From positions 4,898,001 through 4,962,000 of the forward strand of contig NZ_CP080332.1 of NCBI RefSeq assembly GCF_019456655.1: a stretch of 64,000 nt of DNA, in the 5' to 3' direction. Of this stretch, positions 56,042 through 64,000 are shown piece after piece. Both the position numbers and the translations under genes were made by a program. This stretch comes from Mycolicibacterium diernhoferi (GTDB lineage Bacteria; Actinomycetota; Actinomycetes; Mycobacteriales; Mycobacteriaceae). The stretch's first letter is position 1; each line of letters begins with the position of its first letter. A model generated the notes under the pieces. It did no database searches and was not told the origin of the DNA. It saw only the letters and a list, made by a program, of their open reading frames with translations.

Positions 56042-57268
56042 GTGCGAATCGACCGACTCGGCCCACTCGGGGACGCCCCCGGGGTGTTGCGCTGGGTCGC
56101 CGACGCCGCACGCCGCCACGGCGTGGCGGGCCCGGCCGCGTTGATCGGTGACTGGTTCGGGTCCAAGGCCGTCATCGCCCCGTCGCTGGACGCGGTGTCG
56201 GGCACCGACGTGTTCGACGTGCCGCCCGGGGAATCGGCCGCTGTCGGCGGCGGCTGGTTCGGCTACCTGTCCTACCCGGACGGCCGCGGCGCGCCCCGCA
56301 TCCCGGAGGCGGCGGGCGGTTGGTCCGATGCGGTGCTGCGACAGGACGCCGACGGCCTGTGGTGGCACGAAAGCCTGTCCGGGGCAGCCCTTCCCGACTG
56401 GCTGTCCGGCGTCGGCGAAGCCCGGCCCGGGCGGTACTCGATGGACTGGACCGCACCCGACCGGGACGCCCATCTGGCCGGGGTGGCCGCCTGCCTGGAG
56501 GCGATCGCGGCCGGTGAGGTGTACCAGGCGTGCGTGTGCACCCAGTTCCGCGGCCGGATCACCGGTGACCCACTGGACTTCTTCGTCGACGCGGTGGCCC
56601 GGACCGCCCCGGCCCGGGCCGCCTACATCGCCGGTCGCTGGGGTGCGGTGGCCTCGCTGTCCCCGGAGTTGTTCCTGCGCAGGCGCGGCGAGTCGGTCAT
56701 CTCCAGCCCGATCAAAGGCACGCTGCCCCTGCATGAGTCGCCGGCGCGGTTGCGCGCCTCGGTCAAGGACGTCGCCGAGAACATCATGATCGTCGACCTG
56801 GTGCGCAACGATCTGGGCCGCCTCGCGGTCACCGGGTCGGTCACCGTGCCGGAACTGTTGCGGGTGCGCCCGGCGCCGGGCGTCTGGCATCTGGTGTCGA
56901 CGGTCGCGGCCCGCATCCCGGTGCAGGTGCCGATGGCCGAGGTGCTCGACGCCACCTTCCCACCGGCCTCGGTGACCGGCACCCCGAAGGGCCGCGCGCG
57001 CGAGCTGCTGCTGGACTGGGAACCGCAACGGCGTGGAATCTACTGCGGCACCGTCGGTCTGGCCTCGCCCAGCGCCGGTACCGAATTGAACGTGGCGATC
57101 CGGACCGTCGAGTTCGACGCGCACGGAGCGGCGGTGCTCGGGGTGGGCGGCGGCATCACCGCCGACTCCGATCCGCTCGCCGAGTGGCAGGAGTGCCTAC
57201 ACAAGGCGGCACCCACCGTGCAGCTAGCCTCTGGCGCGCAGGACGGCGTCGTAAAGCTCGCGCTTTGA
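56042..57268 (+). CDS. pabB: Aminodeoxychorismate synthase component I
   Basis: 408-residue chorismate-binding enzyme that, with PabA glutamine amidotransferase, makes 4-amino-4-deoxychorismate for folate. The C-terminal chorismate domain shows EVYQACVCTQF, SPELFLRRRGESVISSPIKGT, ENIMIVDLVRNDLG, PGVWHLVSTV and PASVTGTPKGRA. The N-terminal ~140 residues are a shortened TrpE/PabB N-domain with GGGWFGYLSYP. GTG start. Its last 45 bases overlap the convergent rsmI gene. Confidence 0.94.
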   Translation: MRIDRLGPLGDAPGVLRWVADAARRHGVAGPAALIGDWFGSKAVIAPSLDAVSGTDVFDVPPGESAAVGGGWFGYLSYPDGRGAPRIPEAAGGWSDAVLRQDADGLWWHESLSGAALPDWLSGVGEARPGRYSMDWTAPDRDAHLAGVAACLEAIAAGEVYQACVCTQFRGRITGDPLDFFVDAVARTAPARAAYIAGRWGAVASLSPELFLRRRGESVISSPIKGTLPLHESPARLRASVKDVAENIMIVDLVRNDLGRLAVTGSVTVPELLRVRPAPGVWHLVSTVAARIPVQVPMAEVLDATFPPASVTGTPKGRARELLLDWEPQRRGIYCGTVGLASPSAGTELNVAIRTVEFDAHGAAVLGVGGGITADSDPLAEWQECLHKAAPTVQLASGAQDGVVKLAL

Positions 57269-58096
57269 CGGTGCCCCCGGATTGGCGGCGATCACCTGCG
57301 CGCACGCGTCCTTGACCCGGGCCCCGTCGGCGGACAGCTCCAGCACCTGCGCCACCAGGGTCGCCACGTCCGCCTGCGGTACCGCCCCGGCCAGCACCAC
57401 GGTGATCTCGCCGAGCACCCCGTCGGCCGCCCAGTCGGCCAGCTCCCCGAGGGTGCCCCGCTTGATCTCCTCGTGCGTCTTGGTCAGCTCGCGGCAGACC
57501 ACCACCGCGCGCTGCGGGCCGAGCACCTCGACGGCGTCGCGCAGAGTGTCGGCGAGCCGGCGCGGCGACTCGAAGAACACGCAGGTCCGTTGCTCCCGTG
57601 CCAGCTCGCTCAGCCAGCCGCGCCGCGCGGACTGCTTGCGCGGCGCGAAACCCTCGAAGCAGAACCGGTCGGTGGCCAACCCCGACACCGCCAGCGCCGT
57701 CGTCACCGCCGACGGGCCGGGCAGACAGCTCACCGTCAGGCCGGCCTGCACGCACGCGGTCACCAGCCGGTAGCCCGGATCGTTGATCAGCGGCATGCCC
57801 GCGTCGCTGATCAACAGCACGGTGGCGCCGGCGCGGATCTCGTCGAGCAGATACGGCACCCGGGAGGCTTCGTTCTGGTCGAACAGGCTCAGCACCCGGC
57901 CGGCGGGCGTGACGTCCAGCGCCGCGGCCAGCGTGCGGGCCCGGCGGGTGTCCTCGGCCGCGACGATGTCCGCCGTCGCCAACGCCTCGACGAGCCGCTT
58001 CGAGGCGTCCCCGGGCTGGCCCAGAGGGGTGGCTCCCAGGAGCAGTCGGCCGTCTTGTTTCGGCGGGCCGGAGCGCAGCGACTCGGGGTCTGACAC
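57224..58096 (-). CDS. rsmI: 16S rRNA (cytidine-1402-2'-O)-methyltransferase
   Basis: 290-residue tetrapyrrole-methylase-fold enzyme methylating C1402 in the decoding centre. LLGATPLGQPGDASKR, EDTRRARTLAAAL, LISDAGMPLINDPGYRLV and LPGPSAVTTALAVSGL match the family. The N-terminal variant GATPLGQP (usually GTPIGN) is usual in actinobacteria. GTG 58096 is six bases after a TAGGCT -10. Overlaps pabB tail-to-tail by 45 bases and is divergent from pmt by 24 bases. Confidence 0.95.
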   Translation of the reverse strand: MSDPESLRSGPPKQDGRLLLGATPLGQPGDASKRLVEALATADIVAAEDTRRARTLAAALDVTPAGRVLSLFDQNEASRVPYLLDEIRAGATVLLISDAGMPLINDPGYRLVTACVQAGLTVSCLPGPSAVTTALAVSGLATDRFCFEGFAPRKQSARRGWLSELAREQRTCVFFESPRRLADTLRDAVEVLGPQRAVVVCRELTKTHEEIKRGTLGELADWAADGVLGEITVVLAGAVPQADVATLVAQVLELSADGARVKDACAQVIAANPGAPSKRELYDAVLRARG

Positions 58097-58102
58097 AGGG
58101 AA

Positions 58103-58112
58103 AGCCTACGAT
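58103..58112. promoter_or_regulatory. Overlapping divergent -10 elements of rsmI and pmt
   Basis: Minus-strand TAGGCT (58108-58103) serves rsmI GTG 58096, and plus-strand TACGAT (58107-58112) serves pmt ATG 58121. They share two base pairs, so polymerase cannot occupy both at once. Both mRNAs would be leaderless. Confidence 0.5.
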
Positions 58113-58120
58113 CGTCGGTG

Positions 58121-59659
58121 ATGACCGCTCCCGACACCGTGCTTCCGGAGCGCGCCGCACCCGTGATCAGCCCGGGACCGCTCGTGCCGGTGCCGGACTT
58201 CGGGCCCGTCGACCGGCTGCAGGGCTGGGTCATGACGGCCATCATCGGCGCGCTGGCTGCGCTGACCCGTTTTCTGAACCTGGGCTCGCCGACCGACGCC
58301 GGCACCCCGATCTTCGACGAGAAGCATTACGCGCCGCAGGCCTGGCAGATGCTGGGCAACGGCGGTCTGGAGGACAACCCCGGATACGGGCTGGTGGTGC
58401 ACCCGCCGCTGGCCAAGGGGTTGATGGCCGTCGGCGAAGCGATCTTCGGCTACAACGGGCTGGGCTGGCGGTTCTCCGGGGCGGTGTGCGGGGTCGTCAT
58501 CGTCATCCTGGTGGCCCGGATCGTGCGGCGGATCTCCCGCTCGACGCTGGTCGGGGCGATCGCCGGGCTGCTGCTCATCGCCGACGGAGTCAGCTTCGTC
58601 TCGGCGCGGACCGCGCTGCTCGACGTCTATCTGGTGGTGTTCGTCGTCGCCGCGTTCGGCGCGCTGATCGTGGACCGCGATCAGGTCCGCGAGCGCATGC
58701 ACGTCGCCCTGATGGAGGGCCGCATCGCCGAGACACCCTGGGGGCCGCGGCTCGGGGTGCGCTGGTGGCGGTTCGGCGCCGGCGTGCTGCTCGGTCTGGC
58801 GTGCGCCACCAAGTGGTCGGGTCTGTACTTCATCGCGTTCTTCGGGGTGATGACGCTGGCCTTCGACATCGCGGCGCGGCGTCAGTACCGGGTGCCGCGG
58901 CCATGGCTGGGCGCCCTGCGCCGGGACGCCGTGCCGTCGGTGTACGCCTTGGTGCTCATCCCGTTCGCGGTGTATCTGGCCTCCTATGCGCGCTGGTTCG
59001 CCTCCGAGACCGGGGTGTACCGGCATGAGGTGGGCCGCAGCATCGGTGAGGGCGGGCTGTTGCCGGACGCCATCCGCTCGCTCTGGTACTACACGTCCTC
59101 GGTGTACAAGTTCCATTCCGGGCTGACCAATGCCGCGGGCAACCACCACCCGTGGGAGTCCAAGCCGTGGACCTGGCCGATGTCGCTGCGGCCGGTGCTG
59201 TACGCGATCGACCAGCAGAACGTCGCGGGCTGCGGCGCGGAGTCGTGCGTGAAGGCGGTGATGCTGGTCGGCACACCGACCATGTGGTTCATCGCGGTGC
59301 CAGTGCTGGTTTGGGCGTGCTGGCGGACCTTCGTGCGTCGCGACTGGCGGTATGCCGCAGTGCTGGTGGGGTATTCGGCGGGTTTCCTGCCCTGGTTCAT
59401 CGACATCGACCGGCAGATGTACTTCTTCTACGCCACCGCGATGGCGCCGTTCCTGGTGATGCTGATAGCGCTGATCCTCGGCGACATCCTGTACCAGCCG
59501 CGGCAGAATGCCGAGCGCCGGACGCTGGGCCTGATCGCGGTGAGCTGTTATGTGGCGCTGGTGATCACCAACTTCGCCTGGCTGTACCCGATCCTGACCG
59601 GGCTGCCGATCTCGCAGAGCACCTGGCAGATGCAGATCTGGCTGCCGTCCTGGCGGTAG
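58121..59659 (+). CDS. pmt: Protein O-mannosyltransferase
   Basis: 512-residue polytopic GT39 enzyme that transfers mannose from a polyprenyl phosphate to Sec-exported proteins. The first extracytoplasmic loop has the catalytic pair in GTPIFDEKHYAPQAW. About ten membrane helices follow, with WKPWTWP-like (ESKPWTWPMSLRPVLY) and FLPWFIDIDRQMYFFY loop motifs. ATG 58121 is preferred over GTG 58118 from the -10 spacing. Ortholog of Rv1002c. Ala/Pro/Thr-rich exported proteins in this window, such as the MPT63-like tail, are plausible substrates. Confidence 0.95.
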   Translation: MTAPDTVLPERAAPVISPGPLVPVPDFGPVDRLQGWVMTAIIGALAALTRFLNLGSPTDAGTPIFDEKHYAPQAWQMLGNGGLEDNPGYGLVVHPPLAKGLMAVGEAIFGYNGLGWRFSGAVCGVVIVILVARIVRRISRSTLVGAIAGLLLIADGVSFVSARTALLDVYLVVFVVAAFGALIVDRDQVRERMHVALMEGRIAETPWGPRLGVRWWRFGAGVLLGLACATKWSGLYFIAFFGVMTLAFDIAARRQYRVPRPWLGALRRDAVPSVYALVLIPFAVYLASYARWFASETGVYRHEVGRSIGEGGLLPDAIRSLWYYTSSVYKFHSGLTNAAGNHHPWESKPWTWPMSLRPVLYAIDQQNVAGCGAESCVKAVMLVGTPTMWFIAVPVLVWACWRTFVRRDWRYAAVLVGYSAGFLPWFIDIDRQMYFFYATAMAPFLVMLIALILGDILYQPRQNAERRTLGLIAVSCYVALVITNFAWLYPILTGLPISQSTWQMQIWLPSWR

Positions 59660-59735
59660 GTGCCCGCCGTTTTCTATACCAGGGCGGCGATGGAGCGGGA
59701 TCCGCGACCCGGACGTAGAAACCGGCGACCGGAAA

Positions 59736-60935
59736 CTACACCGGGTCCCGGGCCGCCGGGCAGCTCATACACCGCGGGCCGCCGCGGCCGGTGCCCAACT
59801 CCGAGGCCGCGATGGTCAGCACCTCGATGCCCGAGTCCGCCAGCCGCGCATTGGTCTGCGAGTTGCGCTCATAGGCGACGACGACGCCCGGGGCCAGCGC
59901 CAGGGTGTTGTTCCCGTCGTCCCACTGCTCGCGTTCGGCGGTGACCGGGTCCAGGCCGGTGTCGATGACGCGCAGCCGGTCGATGCCCATCGCGTCGGCG
60001 GCGGCCCGCACGAACGGTGCCTCGTCATCGATGCGCACCCCACCGGCGGACCGGCGGATGGTGAACGCGGACAACGAGTCGACGATGTTCGGGTACATCA
60101 CCACCGCGTCGACGTCGACCATGGTGCACACGGTGTCCAGGTGCATCTGGGCGCGCTCCTGCGCGATCGGCACCGCCAGCACGGTGTGCGCCAGTTCATC
60201 GTCGAACAGGCTGCGCGCCAACGCCTCCGCGCCGGCCGGCGTGGTGCGCTCCCCCACCCCGACCGCGACCACACCCGGGGCCAGCAGCAGCACGTCGCCG
60301 CCCTCCACCGGCGCCGACCGCGACTCGTAGGCCCGTCGCACCCCGAGGAACCGTGGATGGTGCGCGTAGATCAGATCGGTCAGCGAGGTCTCGCGCACCC
60401 GGGCAGGCAGGGACAGCGACGGGATCGCCACCCGCGGGCCGATCCAGAACGAGGAGTCGCGGGTGAACATCAGATTCGGCAGCGGGTCGATGACGAAGTC
60501 ACCGCCGTGGTGCATGCGCCGCACCAGCGAGAGCTCATCGGCCGCGAACGGCAACTCGGTGAACGTCATCCCCGCCATCAACACGTGCGCCAGGCCGGCT
60601 GGCTCCAGCGTGCGCAGGTAGGCCGAAAGCTCTTGGGCCAGCGGCACTCCCAGTCGACGCGCATCGACGGCCGCGGAGATGCCGTGCATCCGTGCGGCGC
60701 CGGAGGCCAGCGCCTGCGCCAGCAGATCCCCGAGCAGCAGCACCTCGACCCCGCGCGAACGCAGCAGCCCGGCGAACGCGTCGTGCTCCTCCTGCGCCCG
60801 GCCCACCCAGGGCAGCCCGTCGAACAACAGCGCGTCGTTGTTGCGCGGCGTCAGCCGTTGCAGTTCGGCGCCGGGCCGGTGCAGGATCGCCACGCGCAGC
60901 GTGCCGACCTCGGAGTCGGAGCCCAGAGCAACCAT
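59736..60935 (-). CDS. arcA: Arginine deiminase
   Basis: 399-residue enzyme hydrolysing arginine to citrulline and ammonia. Family motifs: [55 protein letters not shown] and the catalytic Cys389 in [13 protein letters not shown]. No arcB/arcC or arginine antiporter gene is adjacent. ATG 60935 is seven bases after a TACCGT -10, and a SoxR-like box abuts that promoter. Convergent with pmt. Confidence 0.96.
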   Translation of the reverse strand: MVALGSDSEVGTLRVAILHRPGAELQRLTPRNNDALLFDGLPWVGRAQEEHDAFAGLLRSRGVEVLLLGDLLAQALASGAARMHGISAAVDARRLGVPLAQELSAYLRTLEPAGLAHVLMAGMTFTELPFAADELSLVRRMHHGGDFVIDPLPNLMFTRDSSFWIGPRVAIPSLSLPARVRETSLTDLIYAHHPRFLGVRRAYESRSAPVEGGDVLLLAPGVVAVGVGERTTPAGAEALARSLFDDELAHTVLAVPIAQERAQMHLDTVCTMVDVDAVVMYPNIVDSLSAFTIRRSAGGVRIDDEAPFVRAAADAMGIDRLRVIDTGLDPVTAEREQWDDGNNTLALAPGVVVAYERNSQTNARLADSGIEVLTIAASELGTGRGGPRCMSCPAARDPV

Positions 60936-60942
60936 CCTGGCA

Positions 60943-60966
60943 ACGGTATCTCAACTATGGTTGAGG
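60943..60966. promoter_or_regulatory. SoxR-type operator between divergent arcA and soxR promoters
   Basis: CTCAAC-TATG-GTTGAG dyad (18-bp box 60949-60966) agrees with the SoxR consensus CCTCAAGTTAACTTGAGG at 12 of 18 positions. It directly abuts arcA's TACCGT -10 (minus strand, 60948-60943) and contains a soxR -10 candidate TATGGT (60956-60961), eight bases before ATG 60970. Confidence 0.65.
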
Positions 60967-60969
60967 TGA

Positions 60970-61401
60970 ATGGAGACGCACGATCTGACACCGGGTGAGA
61001 TGTCACTCCGAAGTGGAGTGGCGGTATCGGCGCTGCACTTCTACGAGCGCGAGGGCCTGATCAGCTGCCGGCGCACCTCCGGCAACCAGCGCCGCTACCC
61101 GCGCGAGACGCTGCGCCGGGTCGCGTTCATCCGGATGTCGCAGCGTCTCGGCATCCCGCTGGCCCGGATCCGCGACGCCCTGGCGACGCTGCCGCAGGAC
61201 CGGGTGCCCACCAGCAAGGACTGGGCCCGTCTCTCGGCGGGCTGGCGTCAGGACCTCGACGACCGGATCCTGCACCTGCAGCGACTGCGCGACAATCTCA
61301 CCGGCTGCATCGGCTGCGGCTGCCTGAGCCTGAAGGCCTGCCAGCTGGCCAATCCCAGCGACGTCCTCGCCGATCACGGACCCGGTGCGGCCAACCTGTA
61401 G
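60970..61401 (+). CDS. soxR: SoxR redox-sensing MerR-family regulator
   Basis: 143 residues. MerR winged helix (MSLRSGVAVSALHFYEREGL, SGNQRRYPRETLRRVAFI), dimerisation helix and a C-terminal [2Fe-2S] cluster site CIGCGCLSLKAC with Cys113, 116, 118 and 124. SoxR responds to redox-cycling compounds or superoxide. No soxS exists in actinobacteria, where SoxR directly controls a few oxidoreductase genes. An operator-like dyad overlies its own promoter and abuts that of arcA. The downstream AlkB-like gene has its own -10. Confidence 0.95.
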   Translation: METHDLTPGEMSLRSGVAVSALHFYEREGLISCRRTSGNQRRYPRETLRRVAFIRMSQRLGIPLARIRDALATLPQDRVPTSKDWARLSAGWRQDLDDRILHLQRLRDNLTGCIGCGCLSLKACQLANPSDVLADHGPGAANL

Positions 61402-61420
61402 AAATCGAACGCCTGTGCGA

Positions 61421-61426
61421 TACCCT
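61421..61426 (+). promoter_or_regulatory. -10 element of the AlkB-like gene
   Basis: TACCCT fits TANNNT and is six bases from GTG 61433, implying a leaderless mRNA starting on the start codon. Confidence 0.4.
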
Positions 61427-61432
61427 GGTGTG

Positions 61433-62071
61433 GTGTCTCTGGCCGTTCAAGGGTCGCTCTTCGACCTCGAAGAACGTCGTGACCTGGGCGCAGGCGCCTG
61501 GATCGACGTACGCGCCGGCTGGCTGAACGGCTGGCTGGACGGACAGGCGACGCTGTTCGACGAGCTCATGACCGCCATCCCGTGGCGCGCCGAGCGTCGG
61601 CAGATGTACGAGCGGGTACTCGACGTCCCCCGCCTGGTCAGCCACCACGACCTCACGGCGGGCCCGGCGCCGCACCCGGCGCTCGCCCGGCTGCGCCGAC
61701 GGCTCAACGACATCTACGCCGGCGAACTCGGTGAACCGTTCACCAGCGCCGGACTGTGCCTGTACCGCGACGGCGCCGACAGCGTGGCCTGGCACGGCGA
61801 CACCATCGGGCGCAGCAGCACCGAGGACACCATGGTCGCGATCGTCAGCCTCGGCGCGCGCCGCACGTTCGCGATGCGCCCGCGTACCGGCGGAGGTTCG
61901 CCGGAGCCGCCCGGCCGGCGACATCGGTCCCTGCGGCTACCGCAGGGGCACGGGGACCTGCTGGTGATGGGCGGATCCTGTCAGCGCACCTGGGAGCACG
62001 CCGTCCCGAAGACGGCCCGCCCGACCGGTCCGCGGATCAGCATCCAGTTCCGGCCGCGCGACGTGCGTTAG
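61433..62071 (+). CDS. AlkB-like 2-oxoglutarate/Fe(II) dioxygenase
   Basis: 212 residues from GTG 61433. Family features are the iron ligands in WHGDTIG (H-x-D) and EHAVPKT (second His), the 2-oxoglutarate-binding arginines in GPRISIQFRPR, and LYRDGADSVAWHGD. Closest to ALKBH2/3-type proteins that directly reverse N-alkylation of DNA or RNA bases, though actinobacterial members are little studied. Its 3' end overlaps the convergent lipoprotein gene by four bases. Promoter placement suggests independent expression from soxR. Confidence 0.9.
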   Translation: MSLAVQGSLFDLEERRDLGAGAWIDVRAGWLNGWLDGQATLFDELMTAIPWRAERRQMYERVLDVPRLVSHHDLTAGPAPHPALARLRRRLNDIYAGELGEPFTSAGLCLYRDGADSVAWHGDTIGRSSTEDTMVAIVSLGARRTFAMRPRTGGGSPEPPGRRHRSLRLPQGHGDLLVMGGSCQRTWEHAVPKTARPTGPRISIQFRPRDVR

Positions 62072-62724
62072 CCGCGCACCGCGGCGACCGCCGCGGTGAG
62101 CAGGTCGCGCGCCCGCTGAGTGTCCACCGGCGCCACCGGAGTGTTCGGCACCACCAGCGGGTTGGCCGTCACGATCACCAGATACGAGCCGAAACTCGCG
62201 ACGTAGTTGAACAATTCACCGCTGTGCGGCTTCCCGTCGACCACGGTCTGCACCACCCGGTGGGTCCCCAGCGTGCGCACACCGTCGATCTGCGGGGATT
62301 CCACCACCTCGACCAGACCACGCACCCCGGGCCCGCCGAAGCCGACCTTCTGACAGTCCGGTCCGGGATCGTTGGCCGGGACCGGCTCGGAGGTCTCCAC
62401 CGCGATCGCGATGAAGCGGTTGCCCTTGCCCTCGGCGGTGGTGGCCGCCATGTTGCCCTGCGCTCCGGCCGGGATGGCAAGTCCGGCGGCGAATTTCGCG
62501 CAGCCGGCGGGCTCGACCTTGACCCCGGGCGGCACTGTCTGGGGCGCAAGCAGTTTCGGGTCGATGCCGGTGGGTCCGGTGGTGGTCACCTGGAACTCGT
62601 CGCCGAACGTCGGCTTCACCTCGAAGACACCGGTGATCCCGGCGTCGGCGTCCGGTTCGGCTGCCGTGCACGCGGTCAGCGCGGCAACGCAGGCGGTGAG
62701 GGCGAGCACCCGTGGGACAGACAT
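62068..62724 (-). CDS. Lipoprotein, DUF5642-like (hypothetical)
   Basis: 218 residues from ATG 62724. Signal peptide with lipobox LTAC (ACVAALTACTAAEPD), then a beta-rich domain (GVFEVKPTFGDEFQV, VKVEPAGCAKFAAGL, NRFIAIAVETSEPVP, GLVEVVESPQIDG) of a mycobacterial lipoprotein family of unknown role. Two further cysteines (GCAKF, PDCQK) may be disulfide-linked. Ten bases downstream of a second lipoprotein of similar design, so a two-gene operon. Confidence 0.8.
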   Translation of the reverse strand: MSVPRVLALTACVAALTACTAAEPDADAGITGVFEVKPTFGDEFQVTTTGPTGIDPKLLAPQTVPPGVKVEPAGCAKFAAGLAIPAGAQGNMAATTAEGKGNRFIAIAVETSEPVPANDPGPDCQKVGFGGPGVRGLVEVVESPQIDGVRTLGTHRVVQTVVDGKPHSGELFNYVASFGSYLVIVTANPLVVPNTPVAPVDTQRARDLLTAAVAAVRG

Positions 62725-62734
62725 CGCCGCCAAT

Positions 62735-63403
62735 CTACCGGCCTGCCCCACGAATCTCGGTGACGGTCTGCGCCAGTAGGCGCGCGGCGACGTCGGGCCC
62801 GAGCGCCGGCAGCGCCGACCCGGGATCGGTCACCACCGTCACCGACGCGACGTATCCCGAGTCCAGATAGGCGCTGACGGTGTCGGCGTGCGAGCGGGTC
62901 TCGGTGCCGCCCTCCACCACCGTGGTGGCCACGGTGCTCATCGCGACCGTCGGCGTGTCGTCGATCGCCGGTGGCGGCACCGCGCTCACCTCGGCGGTGG
63001 TGCGCCCACCCGTCAGCGTCCACGCCTCGCAGCCCTCGGGCAGCGCCGCGTGCGTCCCGGGCCCGGTCACCGTGGCGTAGACGATGCCCCCCGGCCCCGA
63101 GGCCGACCAGCCGCGCACCGCGGCGCCCGGGCCCGGGTCGGCCAGCACGCCGCACTGCTCGGGCACGGCGGTCCAGTCCGGTTTCATACCCCAGAACGAC
63201 GCCGGGGCAGCATGATCCGCGAGGTCGCCCACCTCGTAGCCGGGCGGCAGCTCGCTGCGCACCCGCGCCACCGCGGCCGGGTCGATCACCGCGGAGCCCG
63301 CCGCGACCGAGCTGCCCGCCGTGGCCGGCGGTGCATCCGGTTCCGTCCCGGCGCATCCGACGACGGTCAGGACGGCCCCCAGGACGATCACGTAGCCGCG
63401 CAT
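62735..63403 (-). CDS. Lipoprotein, DUF5642-like paralogue (hypothetical)
   Basis: 222 residues from ATG 63403. Signal peptide RGYVIVLGAVLTVVGC gives lipobox VVGC; the lipidated Cys is followed by a Thr/Ala/Ser linker. The mature domain has ARVRSELPPGYEVGDL, MKPDWTAVPEQCGVLADP and LPEGCEAWTLTGGRTTAEV. It ends DVAARLLAQTVTEIRGAGR, comparable to RDLLTAAVAAVRG in the adjacent lipoprotein. Likely distant paralogues. The frame upstream of 63403 is Arg-rich and non-coding in character. Function unknown. Confidence 0.8.
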   Translation of the reverse strand: MRGYVIVLGAVLTVVGCAGTEPDAPPATAGSSVAAGSAVIDPAAVARVRSELPPGYEVGDLADHAAPASFWGMKPDWTAVPEQCGVLADPGPGAAVRGWSASGPGGIVYATVTGPGTHAALPEGCEAWTLTGGRTTAEVSAVPPPAIDDTPTVAMSTVATTVVEGGTETRSHADTVSAYLDSGYVASVTVVTDPGSALPALGPDVAARLLAQTVTEIRGAGR

Positions 63404-63506
63404 AGCCTGTGGTACCACACGCGGGCTCGCAGAAGCCCGGACAACCCGCCGGGCCCGGCACCGACCGGTAACCTCGCGCACAAGATCGCCCACGACAGGA
63501 GACGTG

Positions 63507-64000
63507 ATGAACAAGCAGACGACGGTGCGCGGTGTGGCCGCGGCGGCCGCGGCGCTCAGCCTTGCCCTGGCCGGCTGCGGCTCGGACACCAAGACCGAAG
63601 CCGACGGCAGCGCCGAGGAGACCACCACCACCTCCGAGACCTCGGCCGCGGCGGAAACCAGCGCCGCCGCCGAGCCCGCCGGTGAGAACTACACCATCGC
63701 CGAATACATCAAGGACAACAACATCACCGAGGCTCAGGTCAAGCGCGGTGACCCGGACGCCCCCACGGTGAATCTGCCGATGCCGCCGGGATGGGTGGAC
63801 GCCGGCCCGGGGACCCCGGCCTGGGCGTTCAGCCAGATCGTGTTCACCGACCCGTCGATGCCGCCGCCGCCCCCGACCATCACCGCCATCATGTCCAAGC
63901 TCACCGGTGACGTCGACGGCGCCAAGATCCTGGAGTTCGCGCCCGGCGAACTGCAGAACCTGCCCGAGTACGACGGCGGCAACGAGGGCCAGCCCGGCAA
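63507..64000 (+). CDS. LpqN-like lipoprotein, 3' end beyond the window
   Basis: Partial, 164 codons visible. ATG 63507 is preceded by AGGAG (63497-63501). Signal peptide AAAALSLALAGCGSD has lipobox LAGC, then an acidic Thr/Glu/Ala linker, then the LpqN/LpqT domain (YTIAEYIKDNNITEAQVKRG, TVNLPMPPGWVDAG, MPPPPPTITAIMSKLTGDVD). Distantly related to lpqT at 40323-40997. LpqN-family proteins are envelope lipoproteins. Divergent from the lipoprotein pair. Confidence 0.88.
   Translation, partial: MNKQTTVRGVAAAAAALSLALAGCGSDTKTEADGSAEETTTTSETSAAAETSAAAEPAGENYTIAEYIKDNNITEAQVKRGDPDAPTVNLPMPPGWVDAGPGTPAWAFSQIVFTDPSMPPPPPTITAIMSKLTGDVDGAKILEFAPGELQNLPEYDGGNEGQPG

Overview
The window is high-GC actinobacterial DNA, almost certainly from a non-tuberculous mycobacterium (Mycolicibacterium-like). 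The evidence is the gene order: kdpDE, a Ppx/GppA phosphatase, DUF501, FtsB, enolase, LpqU, MazG, Mfd, a TetR regulator, tRNA-Gln, glmU, prs, lpqT, rplY, pth, a fatty-acyl-AMP ligase (pks16), ispE, rsmA, rpfB, tatD, metG, pabB, rsmI, pmt and arcA. This matches, nearly gene for gene, the M. tuberculosis Rv1028c-Rv1001 neighbourhood as I remember it. MPT63-like, LpqN/LpqT-like, 13E12 and mycofactocin-coupled families support the same assignment.

Layout. 1-5049: Kdp potassium-sensing genes (kdpD, kdpE), then a second KdpD-like protein that lacks the kinase half. 5162-7030: propionyl/acetyl-CoA synthetase, closed by a strong bidirectional hairpin. 7150-19710: an accessory stretch with a secreted acidic-tailed protein, a MarR regulator, a P450 plus mycofactocin-type SDR operon with a divergent TetR, a 1,492-residue exported multidomain protein (Calx-beta, PQQ-sugar-dehydrogenase-like, lectin, Ig-like, lectin), a siderophore-interacting reductase, an MPT63-like protein and a small membrane protein. 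19742-24095: conserved minus-strand ppx2-DUF501-ftsB-eno-lpqU block. 24274-31858: plus-strand insertion between lpqU and mazG, holding efeO-efeB, a membrane protein/PepSY/PCuAC/second DyP peroxidase operon, and a LexA-boxed 13E12 HNH gene. 31963-37256: mazG, mfd and tetR. 37301-43280: tRNA-Gln, glmU, prs, ArsC-like, lpqT, SDR, rplY, pth. 43283-50936: minus-strand DUF998, two small secreted proteins, the AMP ligase, ispE, rsmA, rpfB, tatD. 50961-62071: metG-gdhA, an oxidoreductase/ECF41 sigma pair, pabB, rsmI, pmt, arcA, soxR, an AlkB-like oxygenase. 62068-64000: three lipoproteins, the last cut by the window end.

The genes group by function into potassium sensing, metal/heme and redox handling (EfeOB, two DyP peroxidases, PCuAC, PepSY, SIP, SoxR, candidate iron boxes), cell-envelope and division housekeeping (FtsB, LpqU, RpfB, GlmU, Pmt), and translation/RNA modification (tRNA-Gln, MetG, RsmA, RsmI, Pth, RplY). 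Many starts have a TANNNT -10 element about 6-8 bases upstream, which implies leaderless mRNAs and was used to choose starts. The most notable items are the exported multidomain protein with two nearly identical 638-bp lectin repeats in atypical codon use, the ECF41 module with a matching upstream promoter, the metal/heme operon behind a palindromic operator, the kinase-less KdpD paralogue, and SoxR/LexA sites placed exactly on promoters.
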